A DNA stretch of 64,000 bases, taken from the NCBI GenBank assembly GCA_027186245.1, contig CP114492.1, positions 3,174,501 to 3,238,500 on the forward strand. Direction: 5' to 3'. The notes under the pieces were generated by a model. It was not told the origin of the DNA. It made no database searches and saw only the letters and a list, made by a program, of their open reading frames with translations. Positions within the stretch are counted from its first letter, which is position 1; each line of letters begins with the position of its first letter. Shown in pieces: positions 45,263 through 57,690 of the stretch. This stretch comes from Coriaria nepalensis (lineage: Eukaryota; Streptophyta; Magnoliopsida; Cucurbitales; Coriariaceae). The position numbers and the translations under genes were made by a program.

Positions 45263-45966
45263 CATTTGCCCTCCATTTGACACAAACCTTGTCCTCAAGT
45301 TCAACAATGGACACCGTTCACATATCATGGCGATTGATTTCCAGGTAGCATTCTTGATTGGTTCACCAAGAATAAAGTTCTCCTCTCGTCAACCCTTTTC
45401 TGCAAATTATTTCATACATTCTTGAGCCAGAGCTAAATTTTCCTTCAAAGCTAGCTCATACTATTTTCGTTTAGGGAACACCATGTAAGCGAATAATTTT
45501 CCGAATCTCTTGTTGAGAAGAATATTGTAGACATGATTTAACTACACCACCAGTTCATCTCCATAAAATTTTAGAGTATCCAATTTTAATGGTGGTCGAT
45601 GATGTTATTGGTCATTTGCCGGAATTAGAATAGTCATGTTCCACTTTCGTAAGGCGAGAGCCTCGTGAAGATATTGAAGCTATTGAGTGCCAACTACCAT
45701 TCCCATCCAAATTTAAGGATGAAGAATCAATAGAGATGGTGTTCGAGGAGTGCGACTGAGATTCCCCCCTCCTCCCCTCTGCTTGTGCAGCTGACATCTA
45801 CTTCCCCATCATCTCCGGATAGTTCTTGAAGATTTTTTTTTCTTAGTTGCTAGTAACTTTTGAATCTTGGTTTCACTAGCAATATGCCTTTCTACAACAA
45901 ATTTACGGATTTCTCGACGCATATGATCAAATCTTCAATTCTTTTAAAGTGTTTCATGTCTGACAT

Positions 45967-45985
45967 GGTGATACTTTGATACCAA
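45967..45985 (-). other. Primer-binding site, Met-tRNA type
   Basis: The minus strand reads TTGGTATCAAAGTATCACC. TGGTATCA is complementary to the 3' end of initiator Met-tRNA and is the commonest plant LTR-retrotransposon PBS. It abuts the LTR. Confidence 0.75.
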
Positions 45986-46360
45986 TTAATAGACACCTGA
46001 CAATTTATAGTCAACAGCTATCTTTGCTCACGATGCAAGTATATCAATTTACTCAATTGATTACGATATTGAGTCAACCATTGTTATTGTGTATTATTTC
46101 TTCTTCCCAAATCTAATACAATCTCATCATGAATAGATGTTTTAAATAATAAATTAATCCAAAAAATTATCCTAACAATAGTAACAACTAATCAAATATC
46201 TTATCACTATCACTAACTCTATCACCAATAACCTATCGACTATCACTAGCTCTATCACTAATAACCGATAAACAACTGCTAAAAATCTTCCAACAGCACC
46301 TCGCGTGTCAAAATCCACTTTCATATCATCATCTGGACCCTTCATCGCATGTTTCTATCA
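45986..46360 (-). repeat. 5' LTR of the gypsy derivative
   Basis: Direct-repeat partner of 44866-45262. It ends (minus strand) in GTCTATTAAT immediately before the TGGTATCA primer-binding site. Confidence 0.7.
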
Positions 46361-46828
46361 CCAACCACGGGAGGGCGAGAGCTTTTCGAGATGATGGATC
46401 TCGATGTTGGATTGGCGGGAAATGCTAGCAGGGACTGGCATCTTAATGAGGCTAATTAATTTGAATTAATTTTGAAGATAGAGGAAGTCGGTTGCAGGGT
46501 ATTTTCGAAAACCAACTTATTCTTTTCAAGCTATGATGTTCTTGATTGCGGAATATAGTAGGCTCATACGTTCTCTTTTTGGCTGAGTTGCTAATTAGAT
46601 ATTGCCATCTCTTAAAAGGTTGGAGATTGAGAGAGGAAAGAAGATTAGTTGAAAAGGGCTTTACATGCATAAATATAACGAACCGCTACCATAATTTCAC
46701 CTTCATCTTTTATAATTTGGGAAATTTGAATATCACCTCTCATAACATTAGTCTTAATTGGTAGTTTAGCTTTGAATGTTGCTATTTATTACTTTTGCCT
46801 CGGCAATTATTTAATTTCTCTTAAGTTG

Positions 46829-47053
46829 TCAAGTTGGGTAATGGGTATATGACATTAATCTTTGCCTGATTCGTACTAAAATCTTTTGCATCGCCTCGGA
46901 GCTGCTTATGAGAACAGTTCGAACTTGAATAGTCGAATCGTTTGCGGAAGCATGCCATATCTCCGTTAAGTCTCTAAGAGTGATATTGCTTATACACTCC
47001 ATAGCAGATTTAAACTGATTTATGAGAGATTGTACTTGTAGAGATGTATCCAT
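46829..47053 (-). CDS. Small ORF of unknown function (74 aa), doubtful
   Basis: An uninterrupted frame begins ATGGATACATCTCTACAAG and encodes MDTSLQVQSLINQFKSAMEC, a mixed-composition helical-looking peptide that is not low complexity. A TATTTATAAA motif lies about 35 bp upstream on the same strand, too close to allow a normal leader. There is no family resemblance, signal peptide or transmembrane segment. It could equally be an exon of a decayed gene or a chance frame. Confidence 0.2.
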   Translation of the reverse strand: MDTSLQVQSLINQFKSAMECISNITLRDLTEIWHASANDSTIQVRTVLISSSEAMQKILVRIRQRLMSYTHYPT

Positions 47054-49762
47054 GGCACGCCAAACTAAGATTTATAAATAGCCTTTCCGCAAACTTTCTA
47101 AGTTTTGTTGCTATCTAACCATATATCTTGAACCCGTGCTGATCTATGCCATAGAGTTTAACAGGCTAGACCCATAAGAGCCATCGGTAGATAACCAAGG
47201 CTTACACGACTTATGTTAGAATAATCAAGAATAGAATAGTCAACTTAGTTTGTCACCAAAGATCTGAGTCGATTCTTATAGTATTAGGAAACTAGTTTAG
47301 CAAAATGACAAAGAAACATTGTCTTAATTGCTCGTTTTATGTACCCATTCAACTTAACCTATATATCTGACTCAGCTAAGTTCTTAATCGAACCGACAGT
47401 ACGTCTAAGCATAAACAAAATCAAGTCTTCGGACATCCCTCCATTTTATCGTACTCAAGATATTATTACAACAACATAAAGTAAAATCATATATATAACA
47501 TATTGAAAATGTAATATATTAAATGTATATAGACTTAGATGGCTCACGGCTCATGGTAATTTTAGTTGAAACTTCTTTATATTTTTTAATAGAAGATGTT
47601 GTTCTTTCTTCTTTTTTCTTTCTTCTCAAAACAAATTAAGTGTACCCTATAGATTGGGTTTCAGAGTTCTTACTCTTTCTTATATCTATATTTGAATCTA
47701 GCAAAACGAAAAATAATATTTACTACAAATTAAAAGTTCTTAATACTCTTAAGTAATTACTAACAAGTACTGTCGAGCATATATTATTTTCAACAAAACA
47801 AAAACAAAAAAGCTAGCTAGTCAGCGCCATGCAAGATTATAGGAAATGTGACTTCTTTTCTTGAAATTACACGCATGACACAACACAATCTATGGAAAAC
47901 TTAATTGATCAGTTACAAGTATGGCAAATATACCCATTAATTGTATACATGGCACCTAGAAGTTATTACAACACCATAGTAAATTGTAACTAATATTGAG
48001 GAAGAAGAGAGAGAAACAAAGAGGGAAAGAGATAAGTTTGGGAAAGTTGCATCCACTTAATGTCTTTTAATGTATGAGGTCTTGTGACAAGATACATCAC
48101 CAACCGAGACAAAATCCGATGAAGTGTACATTTGATGAGCTGCGTGCGTCGAAGCAAACATACATGCTTGCTTACTGGGTCAGTGGCAAAGGAAGTCTTA
48201 GACTTGTTAGTGTCCTTGGAATTAAATGCATACTCACCGCAATTAATTCCATTTTTTCTGCTCTCGTGTGTAGGACTGTAGGTAAAGGTATATATATATA
48301 TATATTTATTTATTTATTTATTTATTTTTTTCAACTTTCTATACCCACTTTATTTTCTAACTTCTACAGAAAGAGGACGTCTGTTCTCAAATAATACAAA
48401 TCCTCCATTATTATAATATTTTTAATAATATATATATATATATATTTCATGCAAATAAAACATTGATCAAAATTCTATTCTCATATAGGTATTGTAGAAT
48501 GAATTGATAATAGATATAGTTAAACTTATCCTTTTTATATATTGAGTTCTCGAATAAACTTTACACTCTCAATGAAAAGGACATTATTCTCAAGAGCTAT
48601 AGTTAGTAATTATTCCACGAAATCATCAATTTCGAATATATAATATGAACATTAGACGAGAAAATTTATAACAAATACTATAGAAATAAAAGAAATAGCT
48701 AATTAACTAGAATTTGAAATTAAGAATGGGAGGCATGCATCATGGTTCAGGATTTTATTTTAGTTATGGGTAATTTAAAAAATAATGGAATTTAGAAACC
48801 ACTAAGAAAACAATGGGTTTTAACTGTTCCTGTTAAATAGACCATTGAGAAACCACTAAAATTAGATAGACCATTGAGAAATATAGCTTACATTGAGATT
48901 AAAAATATATATACATTCAAATAATTTCCTATGAGGCATATATAGTATGGAGAATTCTGTGAGTTTATATAATAATTAAATCATATTATCGTATTGAAGA
49001 ATTTGAATTTATATCTAATATCTTGATACGAGTTGTCATATATAGGGGAATATATTTTTCCCAATTTTGAGAGGAATCAGGTCCGATCTCGTCTCGTTCT
49101 CGTTCTTGGTATTGACTAGGAATCGAAGTACTGATCCAGTCCCGTTCTCATTGCTAGTATTGATTGGGAATCAAAGCATCGCTCCTGTCCCATTCTCATT
49201 TTCGAATAATACTTAAGAAAAAAATTTAAAATTATTTTTTAGTTTTAATAATATAATTATAAGTATTGTATTAATTTTACTTATGATTTTCTTATAAATT
49301 TTTGTTGTTAATTTGTTATTTTCTTTGTGATATTTTAAATATATAATTATGGTATAAACTATAAACTCAAGTTTAGATTATTATATAATTTAAATAATTA
49401 ATTCATATTTTAAAAATATTGATCGGGAATTCCCGTTCCATAGCACCCATACTGAATCGGGAATAACGATATCATTCCCATTCCTAGTACCAGTATGAGA
49501 TTAACATAAACGGAAATGGTACCGCCCTATATTATTTCCGACGGAAAAAAATCCACTCCTAATCATATGTTTAAAAGTATATTCTATCAACCAACTCTAT
49601 TATTAACTTTATGAGATTATTTATGATTTTCATATAATTGTCTTACTTCTTTACTTATTATTTATTAACTTTAGGTTAAAATCAATTCTTAAATAATTTC
49701 TATATAATATTAGAAACGGGATCGGATCCACTAAACAAAATTTGAACTAATACAAGTTTCCC

Positions 49763-49886
49763 ATATATATATAGTTATATATATATATAGTTATATATAT
49801 ATATAGTTATATATATATATAGTTATATATATATATAGTTATATATATATATAGTTATATATATATATAGTTATATATATATATAG
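49763..49886. repeat. Minisatellite, about 7 copies of a 16-bp unit
   Basis: The unit AGTTATATATATATAT is repeated nearly perfectly about seven times, each AGTT spaced 16 bp. High copy identity suggests recent expansion or high length variability. Confidence 0.95.
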
Positions 49887-50733
49887 AACTCTAAACAAAA
49901 TTGGGCTGAAAACTTGATGAATGGTGGGTCTTGAAGTGAAAAACGAAGCAGATCGAAAGTATTTGTGTCCGTGTGAGAGAAGGGTGAAAAAGAAAGAGTA
50001 TATGACTTGTTGGGAAATAGGATTTTCATGATGATCACACAATGAGTGGTTTGAAAAATGTAGTAAAAAGGAGGTCTAAAAACGAGAACCGACTAAAGTC
50101 TCGGTTAAAAAGAAGATTTTGTGTGGGTGTGTGTGCCAGTAAAGCCTTAGATATAAAAGCTCTTTTCAGGGACAAATAAAATGCACATGTTAAAGCTACA
50201 TACACTCAACAAATTTTCTCATAAATTTTTTTTTTTTTTGTAATTTATTAAGGAATTTTTAGGTAAATTTAATCCATTTAAAAATAAAATTGAAAATTAA
50301 TATATAAAAATCAGTTATATATAAATAGTTTTTTTCTTTCTTTTATGTCAACTATATATAAATGTATATAGTAACTCTTTTTATTATATTAATCCACAGT
50401 TCGTTTACAAAATTTCAAAAACAAAAAATAAAAAGACAAACGGAACAAGTGATAATTTTATATATAGTGGATTTAGGTCTTGTTCAAATTTATTAACAAA
50501 AAAAAAAAAAAAACATGCCTATGATCAAGGGTGAGGGCAATAATCAATGACTTAGGACTTGTGTCTAATCTTTATGGATTTATTTATTTATATTTTGTAC
50601 GAAAATAAATGTTGTATTTATACGGTTTAGAAAGATGATCTCCATGTATTCTCGCCATCTTGCTGACCATGTATTTATGCTAGTTTTACATTACCGTACG
50701 TAGTCCTTCTACTTCGCTCTATGTCTACTAAAA

Positions 50734-50735
<2 letters not shown>

Positions 50736-50769
<34 letters not shown>

Positions 50770-51029
50770 TCTATAGTGTCATTTTCTAACATATACCTCA
50801 CAAGAGAAACCAACCTTTCACTTCATAACTTGTCATTCTTCTCTCTCTCTCTCTCTCTAAAATCTCCACAATTACTCTCTCAAAAATTAATCAAACCCAG
50901 AAATCTCGCCTCAAGAGAAACTCTTCAAACCCCAAATCACTTATTGATACTTTCCCACTCAGCTTAAAAAGAAGAAGAAGAAGAAGAGGAGGAAGAGGGG
51001 CTGTTTGGCAACAGTCACTAATCCAGTCC
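50736..51029 (+). promoter_or_regulatory. KAN2 leader with CT microsatellites
   Basis: A (CT)15 run (50736-50765) and a second CT run (50841-50858) precede the start codon, with a GAAGAAGAAG stretch near 50970-50995. From 50766 to 51029 there is no ATG, so the KAN2 start is the first available AUG in the inferred leader. CT-rich (Y-patch-like) tracts are common around plant transcription starts. The exact start site is not visible. Confidence 0.5.
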
Positions 51030-53055
51030 ATGATGGAACTATTTCCAGCACAACCAGATTTATCATTGCAAATCAGCCCTCCAAACACCAAAATCTCAAA
51101 ACCCAATTCTTGTTTTGACCTCTCACTCTCCTCCACATCTCCAAGAGTACTCACCGACGACCACCTACACCACGACAACAGCCATCACCACCACCACCAC
51201 CACCACCGCCAAGAGCAGTTCCTCCTCCATCAGCAGCAGCACCGCCCACCGCTATACCACTACCACCACCACCACCTACAAGGGCTGAGTCAATTGGAGC
51301 TCAATAGCTTCCTGAATAGTAGTACCACTCAACCCATAAGAGGAATCCCAGTCTACCAAAACCCTCCCCCTAATTTCCCAATATTCGCTCAACGCCCTAA
51401 TTTTATGGCTAATTACACCGGTACTCCAACAAGTTGTTCTTCTCCTTCTTCTAGTCCGTTCGATCATCACAATCACAATCAGTCTCACAATCATCATGGT
51501 CTGATAAGAACGAGATCTTCATTCTTGTCAAGGTTTCCAACAAAACGCAGCAGTAGAGCTCCTAGGATGCGCTGGACTACTACTCTTCATGCTCGTTTTG
51601 TTCACGCTGTTGAGCTCTTGGGTGGCCATGAAAGTAAGCTCCATTTTATTTTTTTTTTGCGTGTTTTTTTTACTTTTTATTTTTAATTTTTTATTCTATT
51701 CATTTTGTTAATTAACCTCAAGATTTTCTCTTCTTTTCCTCTCTTTTGGGTGTTTAGGAGCTACACCAAAGTCAGTTCTAGAGCTTATGGATGTGAAAGA
51801 TCTCACTCTCGCTCATGTTAAATCGCATTTACAGGTAAGAACATGAAAGTGTCAATGTTTTCCATCCGATTTACATTGGTTACTAGTGATATAAATTTAT
51901 AAGTAACTAAATTTTTTCACCCATTCTAGCTAAGCTAGTTTACTCACTAAGTTAAAAATCTTTGCATTATTGTGACAACCTACGTTGCAGGAAGAGGTGT
52001 GTGGAAGCAGCTTTTAGTTGCCTGAAATAATTTATTGTTATTTTATTTTAATATTAATTTCCAAATTCCAAAGGGTTTTTTTTTCTCTCTCTCTGCAGCA
52101 GAAGAGAGTGTCACAAATTCTTATTATTAGCTCTTCATTTTCTTCTAGATCTGATGGCTCTGTTTCTGCAAGCTAATTTACAGCCTTTTGCTTCGGAGAA
52201 TGAACCAACCCAACCCAACCCAACAAAAAAGAAAATAAATTTATTACATTATTTATTTATTTATTTATTTATATATTATATTTATCTACACACGCACACA
52301 CAGACAGGAGAGAGAGCGGGAGAGAAAGCTCAAAAAATAGTTTTCATCGATTTCAGAAAATAGATGAGACAAAAACCCAAGAAATTCAAAAGAAGCACAG
52401 GCTAATTACCTAACCCATCATTATTTTAATGGAATGAGTATAAGCAAGTACAGAAACACTATCATTTCACAATGATATATGGAACTCATTCAAATACATG
52501 GGCATGCATACATACATATATTCATCATACATGCTTTTCAATTGTTTTGGCCAAAACATGCATGTAAAGTTAGAAAACAACATAATTGCTATCTGTTTTC
52601 TTTTTCTATTTATCTCTGAGTTATAACGTAATTTTGTATTTTTTTTGTACTTTTGTATTTGATTTTTTTTTTTTGGGTACATTTTTTCATTGCAGATGTA
52701 TCGGACGGTGAAGACGACAGATAGAGCAGCAGCTTCTTCAGGTTTGATTCTTCTTATCTTTATGTGAACATCTTTCTTCTTTTTTTTTTCAAGTCAAATG
52801 TACTTGCTAAGTTCATATTTTTGTTGATATAAAAAAAGGACATTTAGAATCAATGAATTAAAAATTACCTTAATTTTTTGTTTTTTTTTGGTTTAAACGT
52901 AATTGGATATCAAATTTTATGCTTCTCAACAACATCCTAAAATTTTATATCTTACAACTTACAATTGTATATCTATTTTATATTTTATTAGATGTGTTGA
53001 GATGAGTTACAACAAACAAATATCTATTTTATTTGATTAAAAAGAATTAATTTAC

Positions 53056-53098
<43 letters not shown>

Positions 53099-54940
53099 GA
53101 TGCTTCTAAAGAAAACAATATATACATTTAGAGAAAATCTAATCATATATCATTATTTGCTTACTTTGAAAATCAAATGTAAGTACATTAAAAGAACAGT
53201 AAATTCTTGATATTTAATAGTTCTCAGAGAAATAGAGAAACTTATAACGATCCTTTTTTTTTTTATATATATAAAAAGTATGAAAAGAAGTTTAATATAT
53301 ATATATATACATGAATATTACTCTAATATAGAGATTCAACGTAGTGTTGTTTCATGTTTGGTTTTTTGATTCATTTACACAGGCCAGTCGGACGTTTATG
53401 AGAATGGGTCATCGGGCGATACGAGTGAAGATGTAATGTTAGATATACAAAACCCGATGAGAAGCTCAGCTGATCAGCAATCCACTCAACAAGCAAGAGA
53501 AAGCGTTCATCTTGATAATGATCATAATAACTATCATGGCCTTTGGACCAATTCTTCAAGGTAAAATCCTAATGGTATATATTGATGAAGGTTAGGGTCT
53601 AAATTGATAAATGCTTTAATTATTGACTCGTACTTTTCTCTTTCTTAAGAGTCATTGTCCCTTCATAGGCCTTATTTTTTCTCTTTTGCTCATTGAACAA
53701 TTGCTTTGTTCTTTCTGCTGATCTGAACAGTCATGAACAATGATAGTCTATACATATGATGGAGTAATTATTGTATCTTTTTTTAGGTGAAAAGGAAGTC
53801 AAAAAGAAACTCGACACTAATATTACATTCCAAGATATTGGAATCCATCTTTAAAATATCTTTCCTTTTGGATTTAGTGGGATCAAAAAAAAGGAATTTT
53901 AAATATGGGGTCCGCAATTTAAAGAAAAATGATATGAAGGACTAAAGAGTTTATATTAACTTATTATGCGATGTAATATTAGCACATAATTAGAGTAATA
54001 TAAATATATATTTATATATTTGTACATAAAGGACCTATTAGTGGAAAATTGATGCCATGCAAAGCTATATATATGCTATTATGCTCTCTGAAACTTTAAC
54101 TTAGTAGGATCTTCTTTAGGGTTTAATATATATATATATATATATTGGTTGTCACATGAATGGGTCTAACTTTACATATAAGATCAATCAGCACAAAAAT
54201 GCGAAGGGAGAGACTGTTAGTTATGAGACAGCTCTCTTTTCTTCTTCTTTTTTTTTTTTCTTTCACTTTTTCTTTTTCTCCTTTTCTTTCTTTCTGCATG
54301 GTTTCCACTTATTCCTATATATATATATATATAGATGGATATATATTCTCTTATACTATTCCTTTTGGCCGGTTTGTAGAAGAGAAGTCTGGCTGCATGG
54401 GAAAACCAAGGACTCGTGTGAAACCCTATCATCTTTACAGGTACCACTTTCTTTATAACCTTTATCTCCTACACATTTATCTATATATAGACCTAGATTA
54501 TATTGATTTCTCACTTTATTTCACCCATATTGAAAGTGTATGAAAGTTAATACACAAAGACGTCCTTACTTATAGCCTCTGGCTAGTCTCTCTCGCTGTC
54601 TTTATATCAACCCTTTATACATTAGACAGTAGGGAAAGGAAAGGCAAAATCATAAGTGAGGCTTCTAATGTTCTGAAGCATTAAGCAAAAGCTTCTTATA
54701 TATATATATGCCCTCTGTCACATTGTCTTTTTTATTTGGTTCCCTCATTCATTAGTTTTATTCCTCTCCTTTCTTTCTTTCTCTCTTTTTTTTTTTTTTT
54801 TTTATCTTTTTTCACAGAAAGATTTGGAGACGAAGAACTTCAGCCACGAGGTTTTATCGGATATAAGCTCAGCACAAATCCATTCACTGACTAATTTCAA
54901 GAAGCCCAATTTGGAGTTCACATTAGGCCGGGCAATATGA
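51030..54940 (+). CDS. KAN2: KANADI2-like GARP-family transcription factor, complete, six exons
   Basis: Coding exons are 51030-51633, 51758-51834, 52696-52741, 53383-53560, 54380-54440 and 54818-54940. All introns are GT-AG and phases join to 362 codons plus TGA. The N-terminus, MMELFPAQPDLSLQISPPN, carries an LxLxI repressor-type motif (residues 11-15) as in KAN2; a His8 tract spans residues 52-59. The GARP DNA-binding domain (about 176-236) reads RAPRMRWTTTLHARFVHAVE, LLGGHERATPKSVLELMDVK, DLTLAHVKSHLQMYRTVKTT and is split over exons 1-3. It is followed by AAASSGQSDVYENGSSGDTS, GLWTNSS and the C-terminal PNLEFTLGRAI. KANADI proteins are nuclear repressors specifying abaxial identity in leaves, carpels and ovules. 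The start is supported by the conserved N-terminus and an ATG-free leader. KAN2 fits better than KAN4 because of ELFPAQPDLSLQISPPN and LWTNSS; exon 5 is the least certain exon. Confidence 0.93.
53063..53093. repeat. (AT)n microsatellite in KAN2 intron 3
   Basis: About 15 AT dinucleotides within the intron between exons 3 and 4; shorter AT runs follow near 53290-53310. Confidence 0.9.
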
Positions 54941-55990
54941 TTCGAGAAGCTCCTCCCTAGCTATATACTATTCATATATAATATAATCTATATATATATA
55001 TATATGATCGATATTATTTCTATCTATCAACAAGAGACTCATCGATCGAGCTGAGATGATGACCCCATTACGTTGAAAAGAAGAAATCAGAGGGGGGAAA
55101 AAAAGAAAAGGAAAAGGAAAAGGGGATATAAAGAAAGACAAAGAGACAAGAAAGATAGAAAGCAACAAAGGAGAAAAGGGGGGCGTCGTGGAAAAAAAAA
55201 AAGGCATGCATGTCCTTAATTCCTATGAAGCTAGCCGTGAGAGCCAAATCAGAATACATGTATATTTGATCAACGTAAATACATGGAATCTTGCTAGCTG
55301 CTGATTTTGATGAGTTTCTAGAGAGAGAGAGAGAGAGAGGAGTGAGAGAGAGGGGAAGAGAGAGCTTTATGAACTATTCTTAAATCTTACGTAAAACTGT
55401 ATGAAGTATCTTTTGATGACGTAATTAATTGTGTGAAGAACTTTACACTTAGGATTAATGATTTTTGTATGTTGAATATTTACAAAATTACGATCGATGT
55501 GAGCTCAAGATTCTTAATTGCTTCTAATTTTGGTTTTGAACTAATTCTGTAATCGGTGTTTGGGCTTTCAAAATTTCATCCCGTTAATTTTATAGCAACT
55601 TGGAATTAATTTTGTTATCTAAAGTTAATATTAGACCAAAGTTGAAGCTTAACCTTACCACTTGGAGAGGTCCTACTTGTATATATGTTGTCCCCGTAGA
55701 AATGTTGAGTTCTAACAGTTAAGCTTAAGTATGGTCGAACCCTTACAAGCGTGTCTATTGGAGCATATATACCCTAATTGATCTCTTCAATCAATCAAGC
55801 AATAAGCGGGATACGCCAGCTTGAACGTCCCAAGGTGTATCCATGTTCCTTGATTCTCGTAGGTCGTAATATTTAGTATGAGATCAACTATTACCTTGGA
55901 GAGGATATGTAGTACTGGATGGTCCGACCGAATCAAGGTGTGTGTTTGTTGATCTTGGAGAAAGATATTGATAATCCAGTAAAATTATTA
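54941..55990 (+). other. KAN2 3' region
   Basis: After the stop codon lies purine-rich DNA (GGAAAAGGAAAAGG, 55080-55200) and a (GA)9 run at 55321-55339. The transcript end is probably within the first 500 bp, but no polyadenylation signal stands out. From about 55500 the DNA is ordinary AT-rich intergenic sequence leading into LTR copy D. Confidence 0.4.
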
Positions 55991-55994
55991 TCCA

Positions 55995-57690
55995 AATTAT
56001 TATTTTATGAAAAATGGTTGATCTCATACCACTGATGTTATTAAGGAATACCATGACAATTAAGTAGGTATTTAATAGAAATTAAGTTTATTAAATATGA
56101 TTATTTAGATAATTTTTAATAGTAATTATATTAATATTTAATAAGAAGTATCTAATTATTATAGTATTTGTAATTCTTAGAGCTCAATTCACAATGGCAA
56201 CTTACACATGCAATTTTGCACTTTACATAATTCTAAAAGACATTAGCCAATATTTATAATGGTAAACTATTTGATATAAAATGTCTTAAATGAAAGTTGG
56301 AAGTATTCGAGATGGGATTTGTCACTTCATGAGTAAGTCCTGTGAATTATCATCTTCTGAGCAATGGTAAAAGTCTTTGATCAAAGTAAATATGGTTTGA
56401 AAAAAGTTTCGATAAATTTATTAATTTTTGTGCATAAAGATATAATTGATTTATATAATTTGTGTAGTATAGTTTAACAGTAAAATATTGTTTTAAGATG
56501 ATCGAGAATTAGGTAGATGTAAGAATTGAATTACATGATCATAGTCAAAACATGTTCTTTTAGAAGATATCATACTTTTAATCTTATAATGACATTTGAC
56601 ATTTTATTAGAAGTCAATCTTAGTTTATATATATATAATTAATTAATTATGAGATAAATATTACTTATTTAATTCAAAAGTGTTTCAAGTTAACTGAATC
56701 TGATTTAGAATCGAATCAAATTAAATCACAATATTGTAAAATCATTCTACTGGTCATATGTAAAACTTAATCAATCAAATACATAAGAACTTTAAAGAAC
56801 TCAAGTACTTATCGTATGTAATTAGAAGAGAATGTAATCACAATAATTTTATTGAAAAATAATTCAATAAATATAGTACTAATTAATTTAATTTAATTTA
56901 ATATAATTAATTAAGTTAAATTAAATTAGATTTAAAGTGTTAGGTTATGATAATAATAAAATCATTAAGCATATAATAAATTAATTTAATTCATTATTTA
57001 TAATATTATATAGATTTACTAATATAATTAAATATAATATAATATCTAACTATTTATTTATTTAATTAAACAGTTACAAAAGGTCTAGTGGTTAAAAGGG
57101 CTTGGTCCAAACTCACAAAAAGAAGACAAACCGGAGGCTGGTCCAAAGGTCCAATTTGATACCATATAAGGACTAAGGGGGCGAAAACATTATTTAGGTC
57201 AACTAAGCCTCACTTGTGCTGCCTCAGAGAGAAAAAGAAAACGTTCTTCTTTTTTGTAGAAGTTTCGATAATTAATAAGTTAAAACCTGAATCTATAAAA
57301 AATATTTATGATTCGAGTTTGTGTGGATATAATTAGAGATCGAATAATTGGGCAATTTGTCCAATAAAGGAAATTTAAATGGAAAATTTGTTCCAAGAGG
57401 TTCGAAGATTAAAGCCAAATTTAAATTATCCAATTAGTATTTGATTTAGATTAAGGATTTTTGCTTTAATAATAATTATTTTTTGATTAAATTCCTATTA
57501 TTTATTGTTTAATAACTAAATTAAAATTGTAGAAACCGAGCTTATGAGCGATCCGATAGAATTTTTAAAATGTATTTTCATCACGTGATTAAACTTATAG
57601 AACCCCAAGGATCTTAGATGTGTGCTATTGATCATCGTTTGGAAATACTCCAAGATAGTTGGAGCTTTTGCCTATCAATGTAGTTAAAAA
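55995..57690 (+). repeat. Long copia LTR, copy D (diverged)
   Basis: It is collinear with copies A-C over its middle: AAATATGGTTTGAAAA, GTATAGTTTAACAGTAAA, TTCTTTTAGAAGATATC, GACATTTTATTAGAAGTCAATC, ATTATGAGATAAAT and ACATAAGAACTTTAAAGAACTC. It continues through the region corresponding to the 3' third of C (CCTCAGAGAGAAAAAG..., GTGTGGATATAATTAGAGATCG). The divergence is clearly higher than between B and C. Ends are approximate, and no adjacent copia coding sequence was recognised. Confidence 0.55.

Larger units (their letters stand above)
44866..46360 (-). mobile_element. Small gypsy deletion derivative with two LTRs and PBS
   Basis: Two direct repeats of about 380 bp (44866-45262 and 45986-46360) share ATCAATTT.TT..GATT, CTTATCACTATCACTAACTC, TATCACTAATAAC.GATAAAC, AAATAATAAATTAAT and CTTCATC.GCATGTTTCTA. 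On the minus strand the upstream copy ends directly at TTGGTATCAAAGTATC (45985-45970), a Met-tRNA-type primer-binding site. Internal DNA is only about 720 bp: a Gag N-terminal stretch (MRREIRKFVVERHIASETKI, about 45930-45870), then LKLDTLKFYGDEL, and abruptly the chromovirus-type C-terminus (ATWKSI...ERCPLLNLRTRF, 45360-45290). Most of gag and all of pol are deleted. Confidence 0.75.
46361..50735. other. Intergenic DNA upstream of KAN2
   Basis: Mostly AT-rich. It includes (AT)n and ATTT runs at 48290-48330 and 48430-48447, a region of short related repeats with GTCCCGTTCTCATT / TATTGATTGGGAATC units (49075-49205) and a 16-bp minisatellite. An isolated small ORF at 46829-47053 is listed separately. 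The part from about 49890 to 50735 is presumably the KAN2 upstream region, but no specific site can be defended. Confidence 0.5.

Noticed and set aside
49020..49560. Possible hAT-type MITE with GTCCCGTTCTC/GAATCGGGAA sequence
   Set aside because: Short direct and inverted similarities exist, but no terminal inverted repeat or target duplication could be defined.
49763..49886. Possible regulatory TATA cluster upstream of KAN2
   Set aside because: It is a 16-bp minisatellite nearly 1 kb from the inferred leader; TATA-like content is a by-product.
51634..51686. Extension of the KAN2 first exon to the stop at 51686
   Set aside because: The extension is poly-T intron sequence; splicing at the GT at 51634 restores the conserved GARP domain.
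54123..54308. Minus-strand Lys/Glu-rich frames over KAN2 intron 4
   Set aside because: They are complement of a TTCTTTT-rich intron tract, giving low-complexity peptide.
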